This document shows, one piece after another, positions 17,092-27,544 of a DNA stretch of 64,000 nt; the stretch's first letter is position 1, and every line of letters starts with the position of its first letter. The notes beneath the pieces were generated by a model. That model did no database searches, was not told where the DNA came from, and saw nothing but the letters and a program-made list of their open reading frames with translations. Source of the stretch: Saprospiraceae bacterium (GTDB lineage Bacteria; Bacteroidota; Bacteroidia; Chitinophagales; Saprospiraceae); the NCBI GenBank assembly GCA_016710265.1, contig JADJJL010000007.1, forward strand, positions 310,001-374,000, written 5' to 3'. A program made the translations under genes and the position numbers.

Positions 17092-20000
17092 TTACTTTTT
17101 GGGATAAGGTGGTGGCGCCACTTCCTTGTATTGTTTATCCTTCAATTCTTTAAGCATATATTGAATTGCAGCTTCCAATTGTTGATCATTCCCAATAAAT
17201 TCTTGATATGGATCGTTGTCCACAACGACATCAGGATCGACACCATGACCTTCTATCTGCCAATCAGTTCCATCCACATCGTACCTTGCAAATTCAGGCC
17301 TATTGAGAATTCCTCCATCTACAAAGGGTAAGCTACCTCGAATTCCAACAACTCCACCCCAAGATCTCTTTCCAATCACTGGCCCCAATTTTGATTTCTT
17401 AAACCGATATGCAAATATATCTCCGTCACTTGCTGAATACTCATCTATTAGTGCTACTTTAGGGCCTACTATTTGATCCGTTGGTTCATATGTGGGAGCT
17501 GCATTTCTAGCTTTGGTAATTTGCACAGGTTCCCTCCTAAGTCTTTCAATGATGTGAGGTGAGACATTACCTCCTCCATTCCCACGGTCATCCAGAATTA
17601 CACCTTCCTTTGACAATTGGGCATAAAAATATTTTACGAATTCGTTTAATCCATCAGAACCCATATTTGGAATATGAATATAACCTACCCTGCCATTGGT
17701 AGCTTTACTTACCATGTCAATATTTTTTTGAACCCAAGTGTAATATAATAACTCTTGTTCGTCTGAAATTGGTACTACGGTTACATTGCGAGCTCCAGAT
17801 TCATTCGGTGTTGAGTTTAATTTTAATGCAACCTGTTGATTTGTTTTGCCAATGAGTAGGCTGTAGATATTTGGCACATCTTTTAAAGATTGACCGTTCA
17901 ATGAAATAATAAAATCTCCTTCTTTAGCATCCACTCCAATTTCAGTTAAAGGAGATCTTACAGATTTATCCCAATTTTGACTTTGATAAAGTTTTTTAAT
18001 TTTAAAATACCCAGATGCATCTTTTACGATTTCAGCACCTAAAAGCCCCATTGCTATTCTTTCTGCCTTAGGATAATCTCCGCCTCCTACATAGGCATGC
18101 CCACAATTAAGCTCTCCTATTAACTCACCAATAATGTATGTTAAATCAATGCGATGATTTACATAAGGCAATAATTCTGCATATCTGTCTTTTAATTGTT
18201 CCCAATTAACTCCATGCATACCTGGATCATAAAAAAAATCACGCATTTGTCGCCAAGATTCAAAATAGATTTGCTTCCATTCTTGCTGCGGATTTACATT
18301 GGATTTAAGATTTTCTAGATTTAATGAAGTTTCTAAATTTAATTTAGAATTAGGAATGTCAATAATAAAATGTTTGCCTTGAGAATTGATTGCCATTTTC
18401 TTAAAGTCTGCACTTACAATTGCAGAATTCACTTTTTCACCTAATTCTGTTTCTTTTTGATTTTTAAAATCATAAACACATAGTTTAGGACTTTCTTTCA
18501 GTGAAGATCTAAAATAATAAAGTTTATCATCAATACTGTTTAGTGACCAATAATTTCCAGCTTGAATGGGAAGTTCCACAACCCTGTTTATAATTCCATC
18601 AAAGTCTATTATTACATTATTTGATTTTACACCAGCAGATTTCAAGCTATCCTTAGAATCCTTTGCAGCATTTAATTTCTTAGCCGTTTCTGATTTTGAT
18701 TTATTGGAGTCATCCTTATTGTCCATGTTAGCAGATAAATCCCTAGTTGCAACTTCATCAGATTTGGGACCTAAAGGATTGCTGGTCGATTTTTGTAAAG
18801 TCACAAAATAAGGTTTTGCCATGTCAAAATAAGCATGATTCCATTCCAAATTATTATAAGATGGTGAAAATGTTCTTCGAGAAATAAAATATAAATATTT
18901 ACCGTCAGCACTAAATTCAGGAGAATAAGAATCAAACCAGGGTTCAGTGACTGGATGTAGTTTCCCATCACCAATTGAATAGATATTTATAACAGATTTT
19001 CCCTTTCTGACTGGGTTTGTAAAGCACACAAAGCGACTATCCGGTGACCATTCGTAATCTCTGATCTCAAAAACATCGGACATAAAAATTTGCTTTTCTT
19101 TTTTAGCTTTAACATCTATTAAGTAGAGCTTTTGATTGCGATCACTATAGACCAACATGGTCCCATCAGGAGACCAAACGGGATCATATTTATAATTTTT
19201 GCTATTAAAAGTTAACTGAATCTTTTTTTCTGATCCGTCAGACTTTTGAATATAAATTTCATCCTCTCCAGTTTCATCGGAAATATATGCAATCACGGAC
19301 CCATCCGGGGACCAAGCTACTGAACGATCATGTGCATTTGATGAATTTGTTAAATTTCGAATTGGACCATTCTTAATTGGAACCGTAAAAATATCACCGC
19401 GAGCAGAAAATACCATTCTATTACCATCAGGCGCTAAATCATATGAATGAATATGATCTTTTGAATTTACCCATTTATTTCTGCTCCCCGAAAAATCTTC
19501 TTTAATTTGGATATTTAATTTAACTGATTTATTGTTTTTAAGATCTACTTTATAAATGTATCCTCCATTCTCAAAAACGATAGCTTTGTCTCCTAAAGAA
19601 GGAAATTTAATATCAAAATCCTTAAAATCTGTTAATTTACTAGTCAGTTTTGTATTAAAATCATACACATAAAGATTCATTCTACCATCCCGGTCTGAAA
19701 CATAATAGACCTTGTTTTCAAACCACATAGGAATAATATCCTGGGCATTGTTATCTGTAATTTTAGTTGTTTCCTTTTTAATAAAATCGTAAATCCAAAT
19801 TTCATCCGCCTGCCCACCTCTGTATCGTTTCCACGTTCTAAATTCTCTAAATGTTCTATTAAATGCCAATTTCTTTTTGTCAGGTGAAAAACTACAAAAA
19901 CCACCATGTGGCAACTCAATTCTTTCGGGCATTGATCCATTTACATTAACTGTATATAATTGCCCTTTCCAACTATTAAAATCTGACCACCTTGATCTAA

Positions 20001-20400
20001 AAACCAAGGTCTGCTGATCTTTCCATCCTAAGCAAATATTATTTGGACCCATTCTATCTGAAACATCGTCTCGTTCTAATGTTGCTGAATAAGTGACTCT
20101 GGTTGGGACACCTCCATCTGATGGAATTGTATAAAGTTCGGAATTTCCATCATATTGACCTGTAAACCCGATTTTCGAACCATCCGGTGAAAATTTCGGA
20201 AAAATCTCAACACCCACATGATCTGTCAGTCTTCTTGCGAGACCTCCTTCTGAGGAAGTTAAGTAAAGATTACCAGCATAGGTAAATACCAATTTGTCGG
20301 AATGAATAGATGGGAACCTCAACAATCTGGCATCCTGAGCACAAATAAATCCACTAACTAATAACAGAAACAACCCTAGTAATTTAATTTTCGTAGACAT
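17092..20400 (-). CDS. secreted tricorn-type protease (S41 family)
   Basis: A 1102-residue protein with signal peptide MSTKIKLLGLFLLLVSGFICAQ, so periplasmic or exported. The first ~540 residues form beta-propeller repeats with many PDG/SPDG turns (e.g. AWSPDGSVIAYIS). A low-complexity S/K/D linker follows at about 550-600, then the tricorn core region (CGHAYVGGGDYP), a PDZ domain and a C-terminal S41 peptidase domain. The nucleophile motif is ASDGD with serine at residue 991. Tricorn proteases cut peptides into short oligopeptides; Bacteroidota forms are usually exported and help use external protein. It lies between the broken receptor gene and a LexA-like repressor and appears to be transcribed alone from the element at 20416-20423. 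Confidence 0.93.
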   Translation of the reverse strand: MSTKIKLLGLFLLLVSGFICAQDARLLRFPSIHSDKLVFTYAGNLYLTSSEGGLARRLTDHVGVEIFPKFSPDGSKIGFTGQYDGNSELYTIPSDGGVPTRVTYSATLERDDVSDRMGPNNICLGWKDQQTLVFRSRWSDFNSWKGQLYTVNVNGSMPERIELPHGGFCSFSPDKKKLAFNRTFREFRTWKRYRGGQADEIWIYDFIKKETTKITDNNAQDIIPMWFENKVYYVSDRDGRMNLYVYDFNTKLTSKLTDFKDFDIKFPSLGDKAIVFENGGYIYKVDLKNNKSVKLNIQIKEDFSGSRNKWVNSKDHIHSYDLAPDGNRMVFSARGDIFTVPIKNGPIRNLTNSSNAHDRSVAWSPDGSVIAYISDETGEDEIYIQKSDGSEKKIQLTFNSKNYKYDPVWSPDGTMLVYSDRNQKLYLIDVKAKKEKQIFMSDVFEIRDYEWSPDSRFVCFTNPVRKGKSVINIYSIGDGKLHPVTEPWFDSYSPEFSADGKYLYFISRRTFSPSYNNLEWNHAYFDMAKPYFVTLQKSTSNPLGPKSDEVATRDLSANMDNKDDSNKSKSETAKKLNAAKDSKDSLKSAGVKSNNVIIDFDGIINRVVELPIQAGNYWSLNSIDDKLYYFRSSLKESPKLCVYDFKNQKETELGEKVNSAIVSADFKKMAINSQGKHFIIDIPNSKLNLETSLNLENLKSNVNPQQEWKQIYFESWRQMRDFFYDPGMHGVNWEQLKDRYAELLPYVNHRIDLTYIIGELIGELNCGHAYVGGGDYPKAERIAMGLLGAEIVKDASGYFKIKKLYQSQNWDKSVRSPLTEIGVDAKEGDFIISLNGQSLKDVPNIYSLLIGKTNQQVALKLNSTPNESGARNVTVVPISDEQELLYYTWVQKNIDMVSKATNGRVGYIHIPNMGSDGLNEFVKYFYAQLSKEGVILDDRGNGGGNVSPHIIERLRREPVQITKARNAAPTYEPTDQIVGPKVALIDEYSASDGDIFAYRFKKSKLGPVIGKRSWGGVVGIRGSLPFVDGGILNRPEFARYDVDGTDWQIEGHGVDPDVVVDNDPYQEFIGNDQQLEAAIQYMLKELKDKQYKEVAPPPYPKK

Positions 20401-20415
20401 AATTGAATTTTAACG

Positions 20416-20423
20416 CAAACATA
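20416..20423 (-). promoter_or_regulatory. putative -7 promoter element of the tricorn-type protease gene
   Basis: The minus strand reads TATGTTTG followed by CG, a full match to TAnnTTTG, 15 bases before the ATG at 20400. A -33 TTG at the usual distance is not evident. Confidence 0.4.
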
Positions 20424-20487
20424 CGAAAGATTTCGTAGGTAAAAATTTTTTCTAAAGAATTGTGATATCAACCGACCAAAAAACCAT

Positions 20488-21294
20488 TTATACTTTTAGA
20501 AGTAATTGCTCCAACAATTCGGTTTGCTTGGTAATAATAGCTTTCAGATTTTCTTCTGAGTTCATTTCTTGAGATTTAGGAGGTTCTAAGACTGTAGAAA
20601 TTTTTGCGCAAACCTCCCATATTTCTTTAATTTCAGAACCCATTATGGCGTATGATGTAAATAATGGATTGTCTGAATGCAAGATCAATTTATGTTCCGT
20701 GCGCATTAAATTGGTAATTCTTTTCACCAATACATCTTGATGTGTGATAATCACATATGCAGGTCCGCTTTTGACTTGCTTTTCCCAATAAAATGGATGA
20801 ATATATCTGCTAATTATTAAATCACCAGCAGCCAAAATAGGTTCCATACTTTCTCCGGCCACTTCAAAAGATCGCATAGTACCATCTATGCTAAACTTAA
20901 AATCCGGTAAACTGAACTTCGGTAATTCATCCATAAAAACTGGATTCGAAGTACATCCAGGATACCCAGCCTGAGCAGTAACCGGAACATGAATGATACT
21001 TTCTTTTCCTTTTCGATCAGATAAAATGGTCAAAATCTTAAAATCCTTATCATTGTCGACACCTAAAAATTTAGGTTGTGAACCATTAAATAAGTAAACC
21101 GGATTAAAATGATAAATTTCTATAACCTTTTGAATCAAATCAATATTGACTTCACGTCTACCCTTCAATATCTCGTGCATCGTTTGTGGTAATACTTCCA
21201 ACTGGATTGCAAATTGGCGAGCACTTTTAACAATATTGGTATCCAATAATTCTTGAAAACAATTTATAAACCTTTGAGAAACAATATGATTCAT
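20488..21294 (-). CDS. LexA-like S24 repressor with N-terminal helix-turn-helix
   Basis: A 268-residue regulator read from ATG at 21294 (MNHIVSQRF); a longer frame to 21351 adds 19 residues unlike the family. Residues 5-65 form an XRE-type helix-turn-helix (SARQFAIQLEVLPQTMHEIL). Residues about 100-235 are an S24 peptidase domain with Ala109-Gly110 as likely self-cleavage site, Ser149 in GESMEP and Lys191 in VLVKRI as the catalytic dyad. A short C-terminal leucine-rich helix follows. Cleavage-competent repressors of this kind respond to RecA filaments or other stress signals. No phage genes are near, so this is probably a host regulator. The perfect dyad at 21336-21365, just upstream, is a candidate operator. 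Confidence 0.88.
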   Translation of the reverse strand: MNHIVSQRFINCFQELLDTNIVKSARQFAIQLEVLPQTMHEILKGRREVNIDLIQKVIEIYHFNPVYLFNGSQPKFLGVDNDKDFKILTILSDRKGKESIIHVPVTAQAGYPGCTSNPVFMDELPKFSLPDFKFSIDGTMRSFEVAGESMEPILAAGDLIISRYIHPFYWEKQVKSGPAYVIITHQDVLVKRITNLMRTEHKLILHSDNPLFTSYAIMGSEIKEIWEVCAKISTVLEPPKSQEMNSEENLKAIITKQTELLEQLLLKV

Positions 21295-21335
21295 CTTCAC
21301 ATATAAATTAATATTATAATATGTAAAGATAGATA

Positions 21336-21365
21336 GAATATTTATTTCCAACGAAATAAATATTC
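21336..21365 (-). repeat. perfect inverted repeat upstream of the LexA-like gene, candidate operator
   Basis: Arms GAATATTTATTTC (21336-21348) and GAAATAAATATTC (21353-21365) are exact reverse complements separated by CAAC. It lies 41 bases before the repressor start and 28 bases after the adhesin stop. On the minus strand no U-run follows, which argues against a terminator. Autoregulation by the adjacent repressor is inferred. A second short palindrome, ATATTATAATAT, is at 21311-21322. Confidence 0.6.
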
Positions 21366-21393
21366 TGCTTCACAAAAACATGCCTTACTAAAT

Positions 21394-24300
21394 TTACCGC
21401 ATCAATGTGACATTACCCTTTTTAAAGTAGGTACTACCATCCACACAAAGCACTTTAAAGTAAAATGCATAAACATCCGGTGCCAAATCCTGCCCTTTGT
21501 AAGTCCCATCCCAACCTTGATTTACATCACGAGATTCAAAAACTTTTTCTCCCCAACGATCGTAAATAAACATTTCTATTTCTTCTACAAAATTACTCCT
21601 TACAATAAACTCATCATTCAATTGATCGCCGTTGGGTGAGAATATATTTGGTATGTATACATCTGTTTCATCACATTTCGGAAGGATTACAAATACTGAT
21701 ACCTCGGCAATGTCTTCACATCCATCATCGTTGATTGCTTTTACCCTAAAAACAGAGGAAACTTTAGGTGTTGCAACTGGGTCCGTGCAAAAGATACAAT
21801 CTAAAACCGGTGGTCTTTGTGGATTAAGCCATTCATATCCGTTAAATCCTCCAGTCACGTGTAGAGTTGTACTTTGGCCTAAATAAATAGTATCATCATC
21901 AGCCCAAGCACTAAGAGGAGGGACGAATTTGCTTATATTGACTTGAAAGCTATCTCTATATCTACAGCCATACTCATTGACGAAATCAACAAAAAAGATG
22001 GTCGTATCTTCAGGTTTTACAATTATATATTCATTTGCATTCTGCTTGTTGACGATGTAACGTATTGGTGACCACTCAAATGAATATTTATGTCCATCCA
22101 TCGGAATAAATTCAATTTTCCCATCAGACCCAAGACAAAAATTTCTACGGCCTATTATTTCATAGCTTGTATCGATCGGAATTATTCTAAAAGAATCTAC
22201 ATCAGTACAACCATAAATGTCAGTTGCAAAAGCCCTAATATATTGAGAGTCTTTAAATTGTCTCGTAACTTTATATCCATCCCCCAAAAATCTACCAATA
22301 CCATCTAACCACTCCACTTTTGCATTCTCTTTAGTTTCTGCCTCTAATATAATTTCACCTGGATGACAAAGTATAGTGTCATTATTAACTTTAAGCTCAA
22401 TGGGTGGAGGAACAAATACAGTTACTGGCCGTTCAATAAAACAATCTTGTAGGCGTTTGTCCGAAATCCTTACTGTATAAGTTTTAGTTTCGGTAACACT
22501 TGCTAAAGGATTGGGGCTATTCGGATTGTCTAAAAATTCTGATGGAACCCAAACATAATCATAACTTAGATCAGGATTAGGATTTAAATAAACTGGTTCA
22601 CCGTTGCAACTCAAAATGGTATCAACCAAATTCACTTTTACAAATCCAACATTAATAAAGCGGCTTATTACATTATTACATTCGCCAATAACCCTTAAGG
22701 TTACCAAATAAGTGCCGGTATCTTTATATTCATGAACGGGATTTTGAGCTGTACTTGTATCCCCATCTCCAAAAATCCAAATATAACTTCCCGGATCACT
22801 AGAATTAATAAAGCTAACCAATGTATTATCACAATTTTTATCGACTTCAAATGTAGCTTTAGGCTTGCAAACCATATCAATTAGAACTGTATCAAGTCCT
22901 CTACATTTGTATTGGTTTTCCACGTTCACTATATACCTTTGATCATCGCAAAATGGGTAGAATGCAGTAATTGTATCAGAACCTTGCCCTGAAAGAACCC
23001 AATTGTTTGGAGTCCAAATGTAATTTAGATTATGTTCTGGTCTTAGATTTGATAAATACAATTGAAAGGTATCTCCTTCACAAAATTTAAAAGCATTACC
23101 ATCAGTATCCGTTTCAATTTTTTCATTTCGAACTGAGATACTATCAAATCCGGGACAATTTTCAGCTGATCTAGCCCTTAAATAGAATGTCTGCCTGTCA
23201 AGTACCACTGCTCTCAATAATGGATTTCCAGCATTCAAGATATTGTCAAAAGTTCTTGATGTTGACCATTCAATTGAATTAGACACACCACCCACTGCCC
23301 TTAAATTAAATGTATCTTGACATATCACAGAATCTCCTAGGATATCGATATCAAGTAATTCATTCACTCTAACTGTCACTGAATCAAATTCTGTACATTG
23401 CCCATCAGTCACAGTGACAAAATAAGTAATGGTGGAATCAGGATTGGCTGTTGGATTCGGGCAATCCGTACAATCTATCCATTTTCCGGGTGCCCAGGTA
23501 TAGGTAAATCTATTGTCCGGATTTCCAATAATTCTGGTTGATTCACCAATACAGATTGGAACACCCCCAACTGGAAAATCGGGTTTCAATCTATTAAAAT
23601 TAAATTCTTTTTCAATTGAATCTAAACAAGTTCCGTTCGATTCAATCAGAAGTTTTAATATGGCCTTACCTGTATCAAAGATGACAAAATTAGGATTCCT
23701 GTTGGTTGAGTTGTATTTATTTCCTTGAATTTCTAATTCCCACATCCAATTTTTTATTCCCAAAAGCGAATCAAATGATTTATCACGTACATTCAAACTA
23801 ATAGAATCCCTGCACGGTCCAAATCCAAGTTCGAAATCTGCACCCAACAGTGTGGAGTCATACACATAGATATCCTTATAACTTGTATCAACACAGTCTT
23901 TGGCCCTATTGGCTATCAGAGCCACTTTGTATTTACCAGGTTTCGGAAAGGTATAACTTGGGCTAGAATCTTTACTGAATTGATTTACTCTAGGATAATC
24001 AAAATACCAAGTGTAATCTTTGGTATTTTTACTCTTATTGGTAAAATTAACTGTGCGATTTTCATCACAAATTACATCTCTATCATTATCAAAATTTGAA
24101 ACTGGATTTGTGGTACAAATTCGAACATTGTATTGAAAATCTCTTCGTGTAATTGAAAGTAAAACACCATTACTATCAAATTCACTAACACAAACACCAA
24201 TTAAATACTGCCCAACAATCGGATTGGGTTGACCTGAAATGAAACCGGTGGATCTATTTATGGTCAGTGGTACAGGTCCACCCATCGGATCATTTAAGGA

Positions 24301-25038
24301 ATAAGGAGGTCTAAATGTTATTGGATCTTGTAATGGTTGCCTTGGTGTTGAAGGTTTAGAATTAGCGGTATCTGCTCCAATATAAGGCGCGCAAAAATAA
24401 TAATAGAAGGAATCTTTATGCTGGGTGTCCCTACCATCAATGGCACTCATTTGAAAATTAATAGGTCTATCTCCACAAACATAGACAGGAGGCCATTCAC
24501 CAATCGCTGGGCCAGAATTGCATCTTCGCAATCCAGCTTCAGTAATCATTAAAGTATATGTGGCGCCAGTATATAATGGATCCATAATATTGGTGATAGT
24601 ACTATTCCGACAACATCTCTGATAAGCTAAAATATAACCACCTTGTCTAATTGGTAAAATAACTTTACCTACATAAGTTGTAGTATGTACACAAACATCC
24701 CCTCCAACAACCTCACATTCAGTTTTTAAGATTTCATTGAGTGTGTCATCTTTACTAAATGGCATAGTAATAACTCCAAATCGGCCAAGGTCTCTTAAAA
24801 CATTTCCTTTACTATCAAAAATTCCTATATGTGCGGGATCGTCAAATTCAGCTTCAGGTGATCCTAAAAAACAATCTCTCCGTAGTGTCAATAATATGGT
24901 ATATTCATTGGTTTTCATATTACTGCAGTAATATGTGATTTGCCCCCCAACAATATGTGTTCCATTTAAATCATTCCATCCTTGGATAAAAAATATCAAG
25001 AACAATAAATAAAATTTTTTGCTTACTAAATTCTTCAT
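21394..25038 (-). CDS. giant T9SS type B adhesin with PKD-like repeats
   Basis: A 1214-residue surface protein read from ATG 25038, which gives signal-like MKNLVSKKFYLLFLIFFIQG. Starting at 25089 would add 17 polar residues and overlap the upstream gene. The N-terminal THIVGGQITYYC region is shared with the protein at 1109-3808. Several PKD-like domains follow, one with FGDGDTSTAQNPVHEY, along with many paired cysteines. The C-terminus is a type B sorting domain: PNIFSPNGDQLNDEF, YDRWGEKVFES, WDGTYKGQ, DVYAFYFKV. T9SS would place it on the cell surface, where similar proteins such as SprB act as mobile adhesins in gliding. It is the last gene of an operon with an OmpA/TPR protein and PorP/SprF. 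Confidence 0.9.
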   Translation of the reverse strand: MKNLVSKKFYLLFLIFFIQGWNDLNGTHIVGGQITYYCSNMKTNEYTILLTLRRDCFLGSPEAEFDDPAHIGIFDSKGNVLRDLGRFGVITMPFSKDDTLNEILKTECEVVGGDVCVHTTTYVGKVILPIRQGGYILAYQRCCRNSTITNIMDPLYTGATYTLMITEAGLRRCNSGPAIGEWPPVYVCGDRPINFQMSAIDGRDTQHKDSFYYYFCAPYIGADTANSKPSTPRQPLQDPITFRPPYSLNDPMGGPVPLTINRSTGFISGQPNPIVGQYLIGVCVSEFDSNGVLLSITRRDFQYNVRICTTNPVSNFDNDRDVICDENRTVNFTNKSKNTKDYTWYFDYPRVNQFSKDSSPSYTFPKPGKYKVALIANRAKDCVDTSYKDIYVYDSTLLGADFELGFGPCRDSISLNVRDKSFDSLLGIKNWMWELEIQGNKYNSTNRNPNFVIFDTGKAILKLLIESNGTCLDSIEKEFNFNRLKPDFPVGGVPICIGESTRIIGNPDNRFTYTWAPGKWIDCTDCPNPTANPDSTITYFVTVTDGQCTEFDSVTVRVNELLDIDILGDSVICQDTFNLRAVGGVSNSIEWSTSRTFDNILNAGNPLLRAVVLDRQTFYLRARSAENCPGFDSISVRNEKIETDTDGNAFKFCEGDTFQLYLSNLRPEHNLNYIWTPNNWVLSGQGSDTITAFYPFCDDQRYIVNVENQYKCRGLDTVLIDMVCKPKATFEVDKNCDNTLVSFINSSDPGSYIWIFGDGDTSTAQNPVHEYKDTGTYLVTLRVIGECNNVISRFINVGFVKVNLVDTILSCNGEPVYLNPNPDLSYDYVWVPSEFLDNPNSPNPLASVTETKTYTVRISDKRLQDCFIERPVTVFVPPPIELKVNNDTILCHPGEIILEAETKENAKVEWLDGIGRFLGDGYKVTRQFKDSQYIRAFATDIYGCTDVDSFRIIPIDTSYEIIGRRNFCLGSDGKIEFIPMDGHKYSFEWSPIRYIVNKQNANEYIIVKPEDTTIFFVDFVNEYGCRYRDSFQVNISKFVPPLSAWADDDTIYLGQSTTLHVTGGFNGYEWLNPQRPPVLDCIFCTDPVATPKVSSVFRVKAINDDGCEDIAEVSVFVILPKCDETDVYIPNIFSPNGDQLNDEFIVRSNFVEEIEMFIYDRWGEKVFESRDVNQGWDGTYKGQDLAPDVYAFYFKVLCVDGSTYFKKGNVTLMR

Positions 25039-25066
25039 TTCTGAATAATTAAAGTGATCTTCAAAT

Positions 25067-27526
25067 TTATAATCTGCTTTCATCATCAACTCCTTTTAAA
25101 ATTTCTAATATCTCAACTCTTCTTTCATAAGCTGCTTTAAGATTGTAAATTGAATTTCTAGTATCCTCCAGACTATCACTTACATCAGATGAAGCTTTTG
25201 ATTCTCCATATGGAATTTCAATAATCTCAAGATTAAGACTCAATATGTACTCTAAAAAAGAAGATTTATTATATCTGTTAAATTCATTTCTTATGCTATT
25301 TACCCTTCTTGAAGACAATTTTTGATTATAATCAGATTTTGCCCTAGGTGATGCATAACCCTTTAAAAATATATCAATTTCATGACCTTCTTCTAAAATA
25401 ATTAAAAGTTTATCCATAAAAAGCTCCAATTTGTCCCCGTTAATTTTAACATCTTTCTCAAAAAAAGTATCAATTTCAATAATCGCTTTTTCTTTGGCGG
25501 TTCCTCTTAATCCTCTAGTAAACTCTTTGATATAATTACCCTTTTTGGCAACATAATCGTTATAGATTTGGGAAAAAAGTACATTGGTAGTATCGGAATC
25601 AGATTTTGGATTAGGCATGTCATTGTCAAAAAACAATCTAATTGGCAAGAGTCTTCTAAGTTCTGCTATTGCACTCAATTCCAAAAATAATTTTCTGTGC
25701 AAAATTGGTTCGGCAGCCGTTTCCTGTGGTGTAATCAACACATAAGTAGAATCATATTTTTTCTTAGTTGCAGATAATTTATAGTTCTTCCCTTTAATTA
25801 GTTCAAAATGAAAGGTATTTGTATCTGGATTTGTGATCTCCTTGATCAATACATTTTTGTCCAAATCCCACAACTGAACTGTTACACCTTTCAAATAAAT
25901 ATTTGTAGTGCGTTCAAATGTCAATGCATTTAAGGATTTTACTTCTCTTAAAAATAGCTCCCTTTTTATAGGTTCAAAGTTTGGTAAGTCTATTGTTGAA
26001 ATTGTAATAGAATCTGGTAAAAAGCCATTTTTTTCAGCTACTAATCTATACTTTCGATCCTCTATTAATTTAAAATTAAAATCAGATTTTTCAGGGTGGG
26101 TCAACATGGCTACTAAAGAGTCACCTTCCGTAATATCATAAAGCTTCATTTTAACACCAGTGAGATTTAGTGAATCATATGCATCTTTCGCAATTGCAAA
26201 TAGTTCTATGGTAGCAGGTGTAATGACCACTTTGTAAATATCATAACAACAAGCCTGCATGACTTCATCAATATAATATGATCCAGGTCTATTTGAGGTC
26301 ATGTATGCTGACCTAGCGACTGAGCTCTGGGAAAAACCCAGTTCATCGTAGCTGGTGTTTACAGATGGCCCTAAATTAATTATTTTTAAGGAATCCTTAC
26401 CTTTCCAAGAATACTTATAAACATCCTGACCTCCAAGTCCAGGATAACCATCGCTGCTAAAATAAATAGTTTTACTTAAAGGAAGGTAGTATGGAGTATA
26501 TTCATTCATACTGGTATTAATAAATTCCAAATTTTCAGATTTACTAACCTGGCCATCTGAAGACATTAAAGCAGTATAAATATCATAGCCACCTTTTCCA
26601 TCTGGCTTATTACTTGAAAAATGGATCCTTTCTAGACCCGAATCTTCATCTAAAGAAAATTTACCTTGTGTGGATGAGAATCCTGGATAATTAACTTCTT
26701 CTGATAATTTAATTGCTTTTGACCACTTGTCATTTTCTTTTAATTTAATCCAAAGTCCACAAACTAAATTAGTATTGTTTTCGCCATACTTGCAAACAGT
26801 ATAAATAAATTTGGTATGATCCAAATTAAATGAAGGATGAGCAACAAAAACTTTATCATCGATTAAACCTAATTCCATTGAATCAAAAGAATTACTTAAT
26901 TCGTCATATTTATAGATATTGCTACTTGGCATTTGCCATTTTGCATTGTCTTTAGGATCTACCCTCAATCCCGAATAGTATATTCTATTTCCATCTTCAA
27001 TTGGGGCTGATTCATTTTCCTTAGTGTTAATGACACCTTCAAGCCTTTTGGTTTTAATTAAAGGATTTTTATGTGCCACATTTTCTCTAGCCCATTTAAT
27101 TTGTTCCAACCTAAACTTAGCAAGCTCTATTTTATCAAATAATTCTCCACCTTGACCAATAAACGTTTGATATAAGTTTTGGCTTTCCTGATATCTGCCC
27201 TGACGAAAAACAGATTCAGCCAACCAAAATCTAATTTCAGAATGGCGATCTTCAAATTCTGTATTTAACAGTTGTCTATAATGAAATTCAGCTTTCTGAA
27301 AAGCATTTAATGAAAATGCTGCATTAGCTGCCAAGGAATGTAATGTATCTTGACTTACTTTATATGTCAGGGCTTCTTTAATAAGAACATAAGCCTCATA
27401 GAAATTTTCTTTAACCAATGCATTGTTAATAGGTTCCCAGTACTTATTAAAAGAAGCATAAGTTTGAGCATTTGTTTGAGAACAAACAACAAAAATAATT
27501 ATATATGATAAAAAATATCTGAACAT
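25067..27526 (-). CDS. OmpA family protein with TPR and PD40 propeller repeats
   Basis: An 819-residue envelope protein. ATG at 27526 gives signal peptide MFRYFLSYIIIFVVCSQTNAQ; a TTG four codons earlier is less likely. In order it has TPR-like helices (about 25-150), a PD40/WD40-like propeller (about 150-420; e.g. NKPDGKGGYDIY and SSDGYPGLGGQDVYKY), two carboxypeptidase-regulatory-like domains (about 430-600) and an OmpA C-terminal peptidoglycan-binding domain (about 660-790, with GYASPRAKSDYNQKLSSRR). This architecture is common beside PorP/SprF genes in Bacteroidota and probably anchors the export or adhesin complex to the wall. It begins 18 bases after the PorP/SprF gene and ends 28 bases before the adhesin start. 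Confidence 0.88.
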   Translation of the reverse strand: MFRYFLSYIIIFVVCSQTNAQTYASFNKYWEPINNALVKENFYEAYVLIKEALTYKVSQDTLHSLAANAAFSLNAFQKAEFHYRQLLNTEFEDRHSEIRFWLAESVFRQGRYQESQNLYQTFIGQGGELFDKIELAKFRLEQIKWARENVAHKNPLIKTKRLEGVINTKENESAPIEDGNRIYYSGLRVDPKDNAKWQMPSSNIYKYDELSNSFDSMELGLIDDKVFVAHPSFNLDHTKFIYTVCKYGENNTNLVCGLWIKLKENDKWSKAIKLSEEVNYPGFSSTQGKFSLDEDSGLERIHFSSNKPDGKGGYDIYTALMSSDGQVSKSENLEFINTSMNEYTPYYLPLSKTIYFSSDGYPGLGGQDVYKYSWKGKDSLKIINLGPSVNTSYDELGFSQSSVARSAYMTSNRPGSYYIDEVMQACCYDIYKVVITPATIELFAIAKDAYDSLNLTGVKMKLYDITEGDSLVAMLTHPEKSDFNFKLIEDRKYRLVAEKNGFLPDSITISTIDLPNFEPIKRELFLREVKSLNALTFERTTNIYLKGVTVQLWDLDKNVLIKEITNPDTNTFHFELIKGKNYKLSATKKKYDSTYVLITPQETAAEPILHRKLFLELSAIAELRRLLPIRLFFDNDMPNPKSDSDTTNVLFSQIYNDYVAKKGNYIKEFTRGLRGTAKEKAIIEIDTFFEKDVKINGDKLELFMDKLLIILEEGHEIDIFLKGYASPRAKSDYNQKLSSRRVNSIRNEFNRYNKSSFLEYILSLNLEIIEIPYGESKASSDVSDSLEDTRNSIYNLKAAYERRVEILEILKGVDDESRL

Positions 27527-27544
27527 GAAATACTTCAATTTTTA

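Noticed and set aside
20488..21294. LexA-like repressor as evidence for a prophage
   Set aside because: No phage structural, replication or integrase genes surround it; flanking genes are ordinary host genes.
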